The notes under the pieces: model-generated
Database searches by the model: none
The model's input: the letters and a program-made list of their open reading frames with translations, nothing else
What the model was told of the DNA's origin: nothing
Shown: one piece after another, positions 26,885 to 36,191 of the stretch
Layout of the letters: each line of letters opens with the position of its first letter
How positions within the stretch are numbered: the stretch's first letter is position 1
Program-made: the position numbers and the translations under genes
Assembly (NCBI GenBank): GCA_027923505.1
Contig: BROI01000020.1
Location: 62,001 to 126,000 of the forward strand
Source: Mayamaea pseudoterrestris
Taxonomy: Eukaryota; Bacillariophyta; Bacillariophyceae; Sellaphorales; Sellaphoraceae
Direction: 5' to 3'
DNA length: 64,000 bases

Positions 26885-27358
26885 CCGCTACTTTAAGGGG
26901 ACCGGTGCCGACGTGTTTATAACGTCCCCTTGCTTGGGTAGCGTTGAGTAAATTGAGTATTCACAGATACTGGATATCACTAGATATCCAGCCATGAGGA
27001 TTAACCGAATAAACGGACACTGGCAATGCCTGAACCTTAATTGTTTTTTCGACTCGTACTTAAGTATCTTTTGAAATGTCATTGAAAACAACCGTGTAAC
27101 GGCACCGACAGTTCGGTGTCGCTAAAATTCCAAACCATCCCTGATTTGGCGACAAAAGCATCTTGCTCTGGTATGCATGCTACCGAAGAAAGTAAAAACT
27201 CACCATATTTTGTGCGAGCTGTAGAGTGTGTATTTCAAGTAGATCTCCAAAATGAGTGGTGCGGTATGTTGTTTTCGCTGGCTATTGCATAACATAGCTC
27301 TCAACACCTCACGTTGATCGTTGGTCATTGACGTTTACGACACTTCACAGACAACAGA
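26885..27358. other. Gene-free boundary region with two hairpins
   Basis: There is no supported gene here. It holds an inverted repeat AAGGGGAC (26895-26902) / GTCCCCTT (26924-26931), and a perfect 6-bp hairpin CACCGA-CAGT-TCGGTG (27103-27118). A GT donor-like site (GGTGCGGTATGT) follows an ATG near 27252, and a CACAG acceptor-like site lies near 27352, so a 5'-UTR intron of the next gene is possible. Splicing that upstream ATG into the main frame gives an early stop. Confidence 0.4.
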
Positions 27359-28984
27359 ATGAGCAACAAGAAGCATGACATTTCTGGTTATCCGAAGAGG
27401 CAGGACATTACGACCGATCCACTGCTTGGGGACAAGAAGGCGGATGATTTAACCGTATCTGATACTTTACAGTCTTTTGTTGAGACACTGCTTTTACACC
27501 TCACGACCAGGAACGCAATTGCTTTGCTTGGTTGCATTTGCAGTGGAGTGGATCAAGATATGATGGATGTTGAACATCTGCTCAATAAGGACAAAGATCA
27601 TGGGAGAGAGGTACTACGCATTTCATTTCGAGAGAAGACGGCAAAAATGACATCCATCGACTACTCAAAAGTGCTCACCACTCTGGTTATTGCTGCGATA
27701 CATGAACGGCAGGATCAATACGACGAAAGGTGGCAACATTTTATAAACCATTTGAAGGGCAACAATATCAAACACTTGGGAATGAAGATATTTCTAATAG
27801 TCGAAACTCAGTCATGTGATTTTCAATCTGACGCTCCCCATTTAGGCGACAAGTTCACTAACAATGAAAACATCAAACTTATCATTACGGGTAATGTCTC
27901 CGCAATTTTGCATTGGCCTCTTGAAAAAATGCGCATCTTTAATTGCCCGCAAGTGGCGAACTGGTTGGAAGCAATTCGTGTTTCTCCACAAGTGCATAGC
28001 TATCGAGAGGCTTTATACTTTGACTGCTTACCCGGCCTGCTGTCCCGATCGCATAAGATCTGCCGAGCGGAAGAAGTGCATCGAATTATCAGCAATTACA
28101 TAGAAGACATTAACTCGGATAGCGACGATACGACAAAATACCAAAACTTGAAGCAAATATTGAAATCCCTGTACACAGGATTGTTCACAGACATCCCACA
28201 AGGTCTGCGCGCTCTCATAAGCTGTCGCTTCACCGATGATGGTAATGCTTGCTTTCATTGGGCCCTTGCATATCTGGAAATGGTGGTGGAAAGGTTCGCA
28301 ATTTCACGCCATCATTCAGCGTTCAAGCTCCCGGCAAACATCGCACATCTTTGTCGAGTGTTCGCTAGCTCAAAAACGTCAGCTGGCGATTGCTTCGAGG
28401 CCTTGGTAGTATTGTTTCTCTACGCCAACTTTGAGAATGACTCCTGGGGACCATTTGCACACGTTTTGGAAACTATTGGAGCAAACAGAAGTTCAATTAG
28501 ACTTTTGTACGATCCATATGATCCTGAGACATTCAAGGAGCAAGAACCAACGATGCCGTACAACGCTCTGAAGAGTTGGTCAGATATATTTGATCGCGTT
28601 GATTGGGGAGCTGACCGAAATGAAGATCTCGTGGCATTCTTCTATCCTCAGCATGCACAAATATCGGGCATAGATGTCGGGCTTGCCATTCGAGTTACGG
28701 ATGAGACAGGAACCAACAAAACGACAAAAGTTGGCTTGCAGATAAAAAACTACCATGTTACTGCTAAAGCCGCGAGTGAGTTGACAAAAGAGGGCACATG
28801 TGATTATCACTTCTTGATCATGGGCGACGGTGAAAGGCCGGGTGCCGATGTGCCAAGCGAGGCCACAGGCGATAGCTGGAAGCTGGTTTATCCTTCAGAC
28901 ATGGACGAAATGTTCGGTGAACTGGACGTCGTCTTGTACCAAGTCAATGGCAGGATACCGAACAGAAAGCTCAAGAAGCTATAG
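27359..28984 (+). CDS. 541-aa protein with C-terminal PD-(D/E)XK-like nuclease domain (RHS/Crinkler-like architecture)
   Basis: This is a single open frame from ATG 27359. What is seen: the C-terminal third carries a pattern of the PD-(D/E)XK nuclease fold, with E347 in FEALV, D439 in SGIDVG and Q461-x-K463 in GLQIKNY. The middle has strand-like stretches (MKIFLIVET, NIKLIITGN) spaced like the Walker B and sensor-1 strands of a STAND/AAA NTPase, but no clear phosphate-binding loop is visible. Known: this NTPase plus nuclease layout is typical of RHS proteins and Crinkler-type proteins in eukaryotes, which often sit near transposons. Inferred: the same broad superfamily, activity unknown. There is no signal peptide. 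It is the first host gene after 27 kb of retroelements. Confidence 0.6.
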   Translation: MSNKKHDISGYPKRQDITTDPLLGDKKADDLTVSDTLQSFVETLLLHLTTRNAIALLGCICSGVDQDMMDVEHLLNKDKDHGREVLRISFREKTAKMTSIDYSKVLTTLVIAAIHERQDQYDERWQHFINHLKGNNIKHLGMKIFLIVETQSCDFQSDAPHLGDKFTNNENIKLIITGNVSAILHWPLEKMRIFNCPQVANWLEAIRVSPQVHSYREALYFDCLPGLLSRSHKICRAEEVHRIISNYIEDINSDSDDTTKYQNLKQILKSLYTGLFTDIPQGLRALISCRFTDDGNACFHWALAYLEMVVERFAISRHHSAFKLPANIAHLCRVFASSKTSAGDCFEALVVLFLYANFENDSWGPFAHVLETIGANRSSIRLLYDPYDPETFKEQEPTMPYNALKSWSDIFDRVDWGADRNEDLVAFFYPQHAQISGIDVGLAIRVTDETGTNKTTKVGLQIKNYHVTAKAASELTKEGTCDYHFLIMGDGERPGADVPSEATGDSWKLVYPSDMDEMFGELDVVLYQVNGRIPNRKLKKL

Positions 28985-29140
28985 TGGCCACATCCGAATC
29001 AGATCAACATTAACAGGATATTGGTGGAGTTTATCCGAGCTAGCAACTGGGCGCATAAATTACAAATATAGTGGTCATAATTGGACCAACGGTAGCTTTT
29101 TTCATTACACCACCAGTGCTAAGCAGTCCAAGTCGTGTCC

Positions 29141-29923
29141 TTACTTTCGCTTCTTTGGATCTCTCTTGCCAGTCACAAAGAGTGAGCGAACAAATACCGC
29201 AACAATGATGATAAGCGAGAATGCTCCGACAAGTAGCTTCCTGTCGAACGATTGCCATGTCACCGGCAGCCGCTCCGACATGTTTGACGGCTCGTCAGCT
29301 CCGCCTTGCACTTCCGCCGCATCATGACCCGGTTTGATACGCTCCGTTTGACACTCTTGAAAACTATCCAGCAACGGAAAGTGCTCGTCAATGTACGCGC
29401 GACCCGTGTGAATCTTGCCCTGGGCCGGTCCGTGTCCAAACGGTGGACCGTCACCGTATTCGTGATAAAACTTTTCAATGTGCTCAATGCCTTGCACCAC
29501 TCTTCCGACCGGCGTCTCCCAAAGCTCCGTTCCAAAATTTTCGTTCTCGCTGGTCAACGAGAAAAATAGTTGCGAGGTGCGCGAGTGAGGTCCCGAACCA
29601 GCGTAGCTAATTGTACCAACGTCAAAGGCGATCGGCGGGTCGAGCTGAGGGTCGTCGGGAATCGTTTGCGCGTTGCCAAGCTCCACGAGCTCCTCGTCGT
29701 TGCTGTAAGTTATTCCAAACTGCACCAAGAAATTGGGGACGGCTCGAAAAAAGTGCGAGTGATCAAAGAAGCCTCGCTCGAACAAATGCACTGCCCGATC
29801 GTAGCCATGAGGCGACCACTGGCGGTGAAATTCCAGCGTGATGGGACCTTTTGTCGTGCCGCACTTGACGATTGCGCGTTCGTCTTCCTCATCTCCTTCT
29901 TTGCTGTCTTCGCTGCTGCTCAT
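29141..29923 (-). CDS. Cyclophilin-type peptidyl-prolyl isomerase with C-terminal membrane anchor
   Basis: This would catalyse cis-trans isomerisation of X-Pro bonds. The 260-aa frame starts at the first in-frame ATG (29923, MSSSEDSKEG); the open frame upstream has no ATG. An acidic N-terminus leads into a cyclophilin domain (about residues 20-190). The segment FFRAVPNFLVQFG supplies the Arg, Phe and Gln of the active site (R55, F60 and Q63 in human CypA). The Trp of the cyclosporin pocket is not obvious. One hydrophobic helix (about residues 230-250) is followed by KRDPKKRK. The ending KKRK fits a dilysine ER-retrieval signal if the tail is cytosolic. No signal peptide is present, so tail anchoring with a cytosolic domain is equally possible. 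It converges with the nuclease-domain gene (156-bp gap). Confidence 0.85.
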   Translation of the reverse strand: MSSSEDSKEGDEEDERAIVKCGTTKGPITLEFHRQWSPHGYDRAVHLFERGFFDHSHFFRAVPNFLVQFGITYSNDEELVELGNAQTIPDDPQLDPPIAFDVGTISYAGSGPHSRTSQLFFSLTSENENFGTELWETPVGRVVQGIEHIEKFYHEYGDGPPFGHGPAQGKIHTGRAYIDEHFPLLDSFQECQTERIKPGHDAAEVQGGADEPSNMSERLPVTWQSFDRKLLVGAFSLIIIVAVFVRSLFVTGKRDPKKRK

Positions 29924-30311
29924 GGTGATGGTAGTAGCTCTCTCTCTTGATTTATAAAGTGGTTTCCATCTGATTGGAACCGTGAACCGTTGGTTGTGTC
30001 GCGCTGCAGATCGGATCTTCGTCACTCAACTGTCGCAGCGCAATTGGAAGAAAACCAGTGTGACTTTTACGACAGCTACCTTTGCTACACTCAACGGGAG
30101 GAACCACCGGTAGTGCCGCTTCGAGCTTCTTCCTAACAGCTAAACTCTATTCTCCAACACAAGAAATTGACGCACAGACATACAATCAGTATATTAAGCA
30201 GGCTAGCCTAAGCTGAAACGTAATGTGTTTCCCGGAGGTGGCATTGCCACCATCGGAACTGTTGCCCACCAACGTTCTGTAATTACCATCGCGTCGGCTG
30301 AATCGTCAACG
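29924..30311. other. Intergenic region between cyclophilin start and channel end
   Basis: This 388-bp spacer holds the cyclophilin promoter and the 3' end of the channel gene. I see an ACCGGTA near 30107 but no exact CGGTAC motif, no RNA gene and no recognisable repeat. Confidence 0.5.
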
Positions 30312-33300
30312 TCAATCATCTTGGTCGTCTTCACTAGTTTCGTCGTCGTCGTCGTCATCGTCATCATCAACCAGACCTAATACTTCGCCGAAGCTCGTAA
30401 ACAGAGTACCAATGGGCACAGCATATAAACCAATACCTGCCACGCAGAGGAACATGCAAATCAATCGGCCTGGCCACGTAAAATCTACAAGGCCCCATTC
30501 TCCACCCAAGAATACCGCAGTGTAATAGAGTGAGTTAGGCATGCTCGTAAAAGCAGCTTGCTGGCACAATCCTGGATAAAACTCGTTACATTCCAAAGTA
30601 GACGAAAAATCGTAGCATCCGGGCTTCTTGTGGCTGCCGTACAAGGGAATCGAAGAGTCACATTCGCGCCAGTTCGGGTTATCTGCTTCAGCGATGAAGA
30701 ATAATGCGCCGCATCCAATCCATATGATGACGGCAAGCAGCGTTGTTGCCTTGAGAACGTCTTTGGAAGCTCTAAAAACATTATCAAGCTTGCTGAATGC
30801 TGTGAGAAAATCCTCCAGCTGTAATATTCGAAACACTCTGAAAATTCGAAAGATCCGGGCCCCGTCGCCATCTGCATCAAGCCAGCCAGTAACCGTAAGA
30901 GCCTGCTGGACGAACCAGGGCGCCGTCGAGAGAAAATCAACAATGCCAAAAAAGGTTGTTGCATAAACAAACGAGCTGTACAGAGCTTCACGATTCTTGG
31001 GTGCACAAAATAATCGCAATGCGTACTCTGTGGCAAAGACCATGACCGAGAAGAATTCGAAGCGATCAAATAGGTTACCCTTCTCGTTACCAACTGCTTC
31101 GTCAATTGCCGGAACACTTTCCAATAAAACTGCCAGGACATTCAATATAATGACTGAAAATATGAAGACGCGAGCAAAATAACCAGCAGTAGTCCACACA
31201 TGATGCCCATTTGGCATACGCGTTCCATTTAAAAAACGGTTTACCGTAAACTGCCACTGATCGACCCATTCGCCCCACTTTGACGCAGGCGGATTCACTC
31301 CCTCCAACGCCCGATATCGGTCTTCGTACCAATCGTCGCCAGCTCTTTGCTCTCCTGAACTGACCTGGCCGTCATGTTGCCCTTCGTGCTTGCTACGGAC
31401 GACTTCGACAAAGCCGCTCGCTATTAGACCGCTGGGAACTGAAACGACTCCTACCGCGGCAATGACCATGAAGAAGCAAACTAATCGCGCTGCCCATGAA
31501 TAGGTAATGATTGGGTAGTCTCCGGACAAATGAATTGCTAGTTTGTTGTGAAAAGATAAATGAGATAAACTGGCAAGAAGCGAATTGCACAATGCCTGCG
31601 TTAGCTTACCTGTGTAAACCATACTGTCAAAGTAATTTCTGAATCTATCGGTCATCGAGCAGTCAACTCCACAGCTGTATAACGGAACGGGGTCGATTTC
31701 ATTCGACGTATCATCGTGTTCACATAGAAACAACGCCGCGGAAAAGAGGATCCACAGAGTGACGGCAGCGTAGAATGCTACTTTTAAACTGTTGTACTTT
31801 AAGCGGACAACGTCGTCGATCAGCGAGATCGACGGAATATATTTGTCAAGTTTTAGAAGCCGCAAGATTCGAAGCATCCGTAAATATTCATCGTAATCGT
31901 TGACGAAGGATGCAGGAAGCGCATAAGAAATATAGAAGGGAACAATAGCCAAAAGGTCGATCACCGAGTAGAAGCTAATGATAAAGCGAAGGCGGGTCTT
32001 TAAAAAGCTTTCGCATGCAAAATCAGGGTCAGCGCCAGCGCCGATCAGTCGTAAAACGTATTCTGCCGTAAACACCGCTACAGAGATCCACTCGACTTGA
32101 TGAAACATGTTCTCGTATCCTTCGACTGTTTGCAAGGCGCCAACGGCAACTGTGGCAAAGATAAGGACATAGATGGTGATTTCAAAATATCTTGCTATCC
32201 GCGATCCGTTCCCATTCACAAAGTCAAAGGTAGCGCGTTCGATTCGGTGACCTGCCGGGGCGGCGCTCTCCTCAGACATGGGTGGGGGCAAATTTTCCGT
32301 ATTATCGTCGTTTTCCTCGGCGACGACATCTTGAAATCCAGCGCCAAGGACACCAATCGGTATGCCGAATATCCTTTATACGTTGAAGACGGAGTGAGTG
32401 GATAGCGCCAAGGTAAACGCTACAATGATTCGATCGAAAACTTACGCGGTCGCAAATAAACCGACGATTCCAGTGAGCACTTTTCCAGCCGCTGAGTACT
32501 GTGCCAGTGGAGATTCACCCGATAGATTCAAAAGTGTTACCCACATTGAATTCGGAATTGTGTTGTAAAACGAAGCCATCTCTTCATCTGGAGAATCACG
32601 TTCAGTGAAGTATAAGCAACTTGCAAAGAATATCCAAAACAGAATCGCAGTGAATGCCGTCACTGCCAGTATATCAACGTTGCGCTGGATAACGTCATCA
32701 AAGCTCAGAAACGCATGAGTGTAGCGCTCAAAACGCAGTATCCGTAGCAAGCGAAGACTCTTGACGAGATAGCCCCACTCGGAACCCTCTCCACTTAACG
32801 ACGGGAATATTCGACCCGTTAGCAGCACCTCAAACCAATATGGTGCAAAGCTGAGCAAATCCATGACAGCCAAAAAGCTTGTCGCATACAGAAACCTGCC
32901 TCCGGCTGGTGCTTCAATATACTTTGGGTCCTCGGCGACAGACCACACTCGCAGCGTGTACTCCGCTGTAAATATTGATACCGACAATAGCTCAATGATA
33001 TCCAAGACAAGACGCGCTCGCCACGGCAAGCTCCTCAAAGTATCCAGCATGAAGGAAATGGACGTGGTCACGACCAAAATGTTAACGCCATGATCCAACA
33101 GCAACGCTCCCCAGCCAGTCTGCGCGTGCAACACATTGTAGACGCGCCCCCGCAGCGTTTCGTTCGTTGCCTGGAAACCACACGTCGTGCGACCTTCCTC
33201 AACAATAGGTTGTTCAGCAGCGTCTTGGTCCTTGTGTCTTCTGGAAATCACAGTCTCAAAGCCGTTGCCGATAATGCCCGCAGGCAGCGCAAAAATAGCC

Positions 33301-34298
33301 ACGGCCACGGCGGCCGTCAACGTTCCAACTATTTTCCCATATGTCGAGTGCTGATTGATCAATGGGTATTCTCCAAAGAGATTCAACAAGGAGTAGTATG
33401 ACGCCATGGGGATGGACTCGTAAAGGTTGTAGCAGGGACGTTCATCATGTTCCGTCCCAGGACAGCCGGCCAAGGAGCAATTCACGTAGCCCCAACTGTC
33501 AATCTCGCACTCCGCATGATCCACGTCATCTCCACACGTCGGACAGTATATCATGTCGGGATTGCGTCGCTCGGCGAGGTAGTAGAGCGAGCTGACTGCC
33601 ATCCACGTGGTGATTCCCACAAAGAGGGCCGTGAAGAGTATGCTCTTTTGCGCGGCGTAAACATCGTCCATCATGGTCAAGGCTGTATCGTAGCGTCCTT
33701 CGACTCGCATCATGCGGAGCAGACGAAACATTCGCAGGAAGGATGACGCAGCAATATTGGAATTGCGGAGTAGAAAGGAGTCAATGTAGAAGGGTAGCGT
33801 CGAAACCAAGTCAATGACGGAGAAAAAGGTTGGAACGTAGCGAATGCGACCCCAGAATCCCTTATACAGTTCGGACTCTAGGTCGGCCGTATATAGTCGA
33901 AGCATGTACTCGACCGAAAATATGGCAACCGTCAGAATCTCCAATACTGACGTACTTCCAATGTTTAAAAATTCTAGTAGATTGTCTTGGTAGTTGCCAA
34001 ACCAAAGAGAGTCGCAAAGTGTTCCACAAAGACCGTGCTTTCGCGAGGCCCAATCGGCCTTGTTGTACTTTTGAACAAACAGACTGCCGAGTATAAAGGC
34101 CATGACATTGACAAAGATGAGAATCATGATGAAGCGTTCGTAGCATCGTCCAGCCGGCGTTTCGGCTTCGAGAAAGAGGTGAAGTCTTTGGCGACGATCA
34201 TGGAGCCATCGAGACGACGAATCGGATGCGGCAAGAGTGAGTGGTGCAGCCTCGATGCGAGGGACAGCAATCAAGGGAGTCGTCTCCGATGCCACCAT
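30312..34298 (-). CDS. Four-domain (24-TM) voltage-gated-like cation channel, three exons
   Basis: I join 34298-32446, 32373-31610 and 31537-30312 (1280 aa). Intron 1 (72 bp, GTAAGT...AAAG) restores an S6 helix (AIFGIPIGVLGAGF) that the upstream frame lacks, and reads in frame into the downstream frame. That downstream frame has no ATG at its apparent start. Intron 2 (72 bp, GTAAGC...CTAG) lies in the third pore. Each of the four repeats has six TM segments, an Arg-rich S4 (for example LRLLRILRF and RIFRIFRVFRIL) and a pore loop: LFGEYP (E310), LSGESP (E595), LSGDYP (D879) and LGGEWG (E1219). The ring is E/E/D/E at positions equivalent to the EEEE locus of Cav channels; Ca2+ or Na+ selectivity is inferred. 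The C-terminus is an Asp-rich tail. No single-domain EukCat-type layout is seen. Confidence 0.82.
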
Positions 34299-34412
34299 TT
34301 TAGCAAGCGAAGCGCTCTATTGACATGCAATGCCAACCTTCAGACAGAAGATGTTAGACAAGGATATGGCATCAAAATCGGCTCGACTCGTTTCGTTGAA
34401 GCTGCTGAATGA

Positions 34413-34456
34413 GTACCGGAGCGAGGCTCAAACGTACCGAAACGACAGCAGTACCG
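34413..34456. promoter_or_regulatory. Cluster of three GTACCG motifs in a divergent promoter
   Basis: GTACCG occurs at 34413-34418, 34434-34439 and 34451-34456, between the channel start (34298, minus) and the secreted-protein start (34565, plus). The same hexamer or its complement recurs near many other gene starts in this window. A role as a binding site is inferred. Confidence 0.4.
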
Positions 34457-34564
34457 CAACGACACCCATTGTTGCAATCACCATCACCATGATGATGGAC
34501 GGCCACAAACCGACGCCGCGATCCAAAAGTTCCAGCAAACAACAAGGCGTTTCTTACTGCTAAA

Positions 34565-36076
34565 ATGACGGTTCCATCGATAGTCAGTAGATTGGTTGCA
34601 CTATTCAGTCTTGCTACTACTATAAATGCTTCCATTATCAGTACCAGCGACGCTCGCCTGCCAATGAGCCTTTCGACCATCATTTCCGACTTGGAGGCGG
34701 AAGGATGCTCAGAAGTTTCCACCTTTTGCTTGATCACAAGCCACGGCGTGACCAAGGAACGACAAGAGAGATTGCTGGATGCTTTGGTTGGATCCAGTAT
34801 CAAGGAGCACGAGTCAGCGGGTGCAGCCGTCGTGAAAGCGGCTGGAACGTCGAGTGGGCTCGCCTTGGGACAGCCGGATGAGGGTGAGGTGGCGCTCACG
34901 GCGTGTGCCTGCGGCGGCAAGATTGTCTACTACGCCGATCCCATTGACCTTGCGCGTGGGGAGGGACTCTTTGATACATTGGCGCCGGCCATGGAGAAGC
35001 TCTTGGGGACCTCGTTGGAACAGTCGAAACTGATTGTGATTGTGAATGATGAGAGTCAGGTGGAGACTGTTAGGAGTCGATTGGAAAAGGCGGCGGAACC
35101 AATTATAAAGACCCTCATATCTGAACGACCGGTATCTAGCTTGCAGGAAGTGTTTGGGCAAGTCGTCTACGTCTCTCAGGAAAATGCGTCAGCCATGCTT
35201 TCGTCGGAACCTTCCACCAATCCGGCAGATGCCATGTCCAAGATTTCCGAGCTTGTCTCACTCGAAACAATGCTAGTTTCGTCGTCCGTCTCGTCATCAG
35301 TGCTTGGATCTGAAAATCTGGCGGCCGCCCGCATTCTTGGTCCAACGGCTCGCATCGTTCTGCAAAAAGCAATGGCGCAAGTGTCGCAAGCATGTCAAAA
35401 TGAGGACGGCTCGGTCAAGCTTGTATCTGCCTTTGGCGAGCTTTGCAATGCCGTTATACAAATGGCGCTGCGCGAGCTGGAGAACGAAGTCAAGGATTGT
35501 CCGTCCTTGCTGCAGTCCAAGGTTGGAAAACAAATTCACTCCAACCTTGAAGCGGAACTCTTTGCCGAATTGGGCGACTTGTTTGACACTCAGCTGGAGC
35601 TACTGCAAGCTGCTAGCACGGATGAATTCAAAAAGGCAGTTAGCAAGCTTTTAGTGTCGCCAAATCTTGGCAAGGACATGGATGCACTTGTTGAAAAGAC
35701 TGTTTCAAATTTTGCCAAGGCTGCTGGCAAGCTGCTACCAAAGGGATCGCATCAGTGGAGCATTCAACCAGCCAAGCAAACTCTCAAATCGCAGCTCAAG
35801 GAGTTTTGCACGAATCGATTAATCATGGCCCGCGCCGCTGGCCAGTACAAGCCGCTGCCCCGCAAGGGCGTCACTGTGGGCTTGCATTGGTTGCTTCCAA
35901 AGCCGTTTGGCAATGACTATCGACAGGAGCCATGGATGGTGCATGCGACGGACGGCATGGTTTACATTCCGCGCGACAAGATTACGGAAGTTTCGCCCGT
36001 GGAAGCTGGAAGTGGTAGCTGGTTGAACAAATTGGTTCCTGCGCCTGCGGCGAATGAAATGGTGTACATGCAATAG
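34565..36076 (+). CDS. Secreted or ER protein of unknown function (503 aa)
   Basis: I do not recognise the family. The N-terminus (MTVPSIVSRLVALFSLATT, then INA) is a classical signal peptide with likely cleavage after about residue 22. No Phe follows the site, so plastid import is not suggested. The body is mostly helical and Ala/Leu/Glu-rich. Residues about 100-210 contain an alternating strand/helix segment (KLIVIVNDESQ). The C-terminal about 100 residues form a distinct module rich in Gly, Pro and aromatics (GVTVGLHWLLPKPFGND, then DGMVYIPRDKI). No N-terminal GTPase motif, membrane segment or retention signal is visible. It shares a 266-bp divergent promoter with the channel gene, with three GTACCG motifs. 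Confidence 0.75.
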   Translation: MTVPSIVSRLVALFSLATTINASIISTSDARLPMSLSTIISDLEAEGCSEVSTFCLITSHGVTKERQERLLDALVGSSIKEHESAGAAVVKAAGTSSGLALGQPDEGEVALTACACGGKIVYYADPIDLARGEGLFDTLAPAMEKLLGTSLEQSKLIVIVNDESQVETVRSRLEKAAEPIIKTLISERPVSSLQEVFGQVVYVSQENASAMLSSEPSTNPADAMSKISELVSLETMLVSSSVSSSVLGSENLAAARILGPTARIVLQKAMAQVSQACQNEDGSVKLVSAFGELCNAVIQMALRELENEVKDCPSLLQSKVGKQIHSNLEAELFAELGDLFDTQLELLQAASTDEFKKAVSKLLVSPNLGKDMDALVEKTVSNFAKAAGKLLPKGSHQWSIQPAKQTLKSQLKEFCTNRLIMARAAGQYKPLPRKGVTVGLHWLLPKPFGNDYRQEPWMVHATDGMVYIPRDKITEVSPVEAGSGSWLNKLVPAPAANEMVYMQ

Positions 36077-36191
36077 TAGGACAATGATTCTCTGGGTTAA
36101 GCTGGATTGGCTATAATAAAATTGTTTTATAAACGCCTTGGCTATTATATAGTGCTCGTGAAAGAATTTTGTTGCATCTACATTAATGCTG

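Noticed and set aside
29924-30025. Longer N-terminus for the cyclophilin
   Set aside because: The open frame upstream of 29923 begins with GTG and contains no ATG, and it adds neither a signal peptide nor a transit peptide.
30326-30364. Trinucleotide repeat (GTC/ATC) as an independent microsatellite
   Set aside because: It encodes the Asp-rich C-terminal tail of the channel in frame. The same applies to the Asp runs at 62487-62528 and 62659-62703.
30312-32291. A separate two-domain channel gene starting near 32291
   Set aside because: The codon there is TTG, and the preceding 27 codons stay in frame with the upstream channel exon through a good 72-bp intron that restores an S6 helix.
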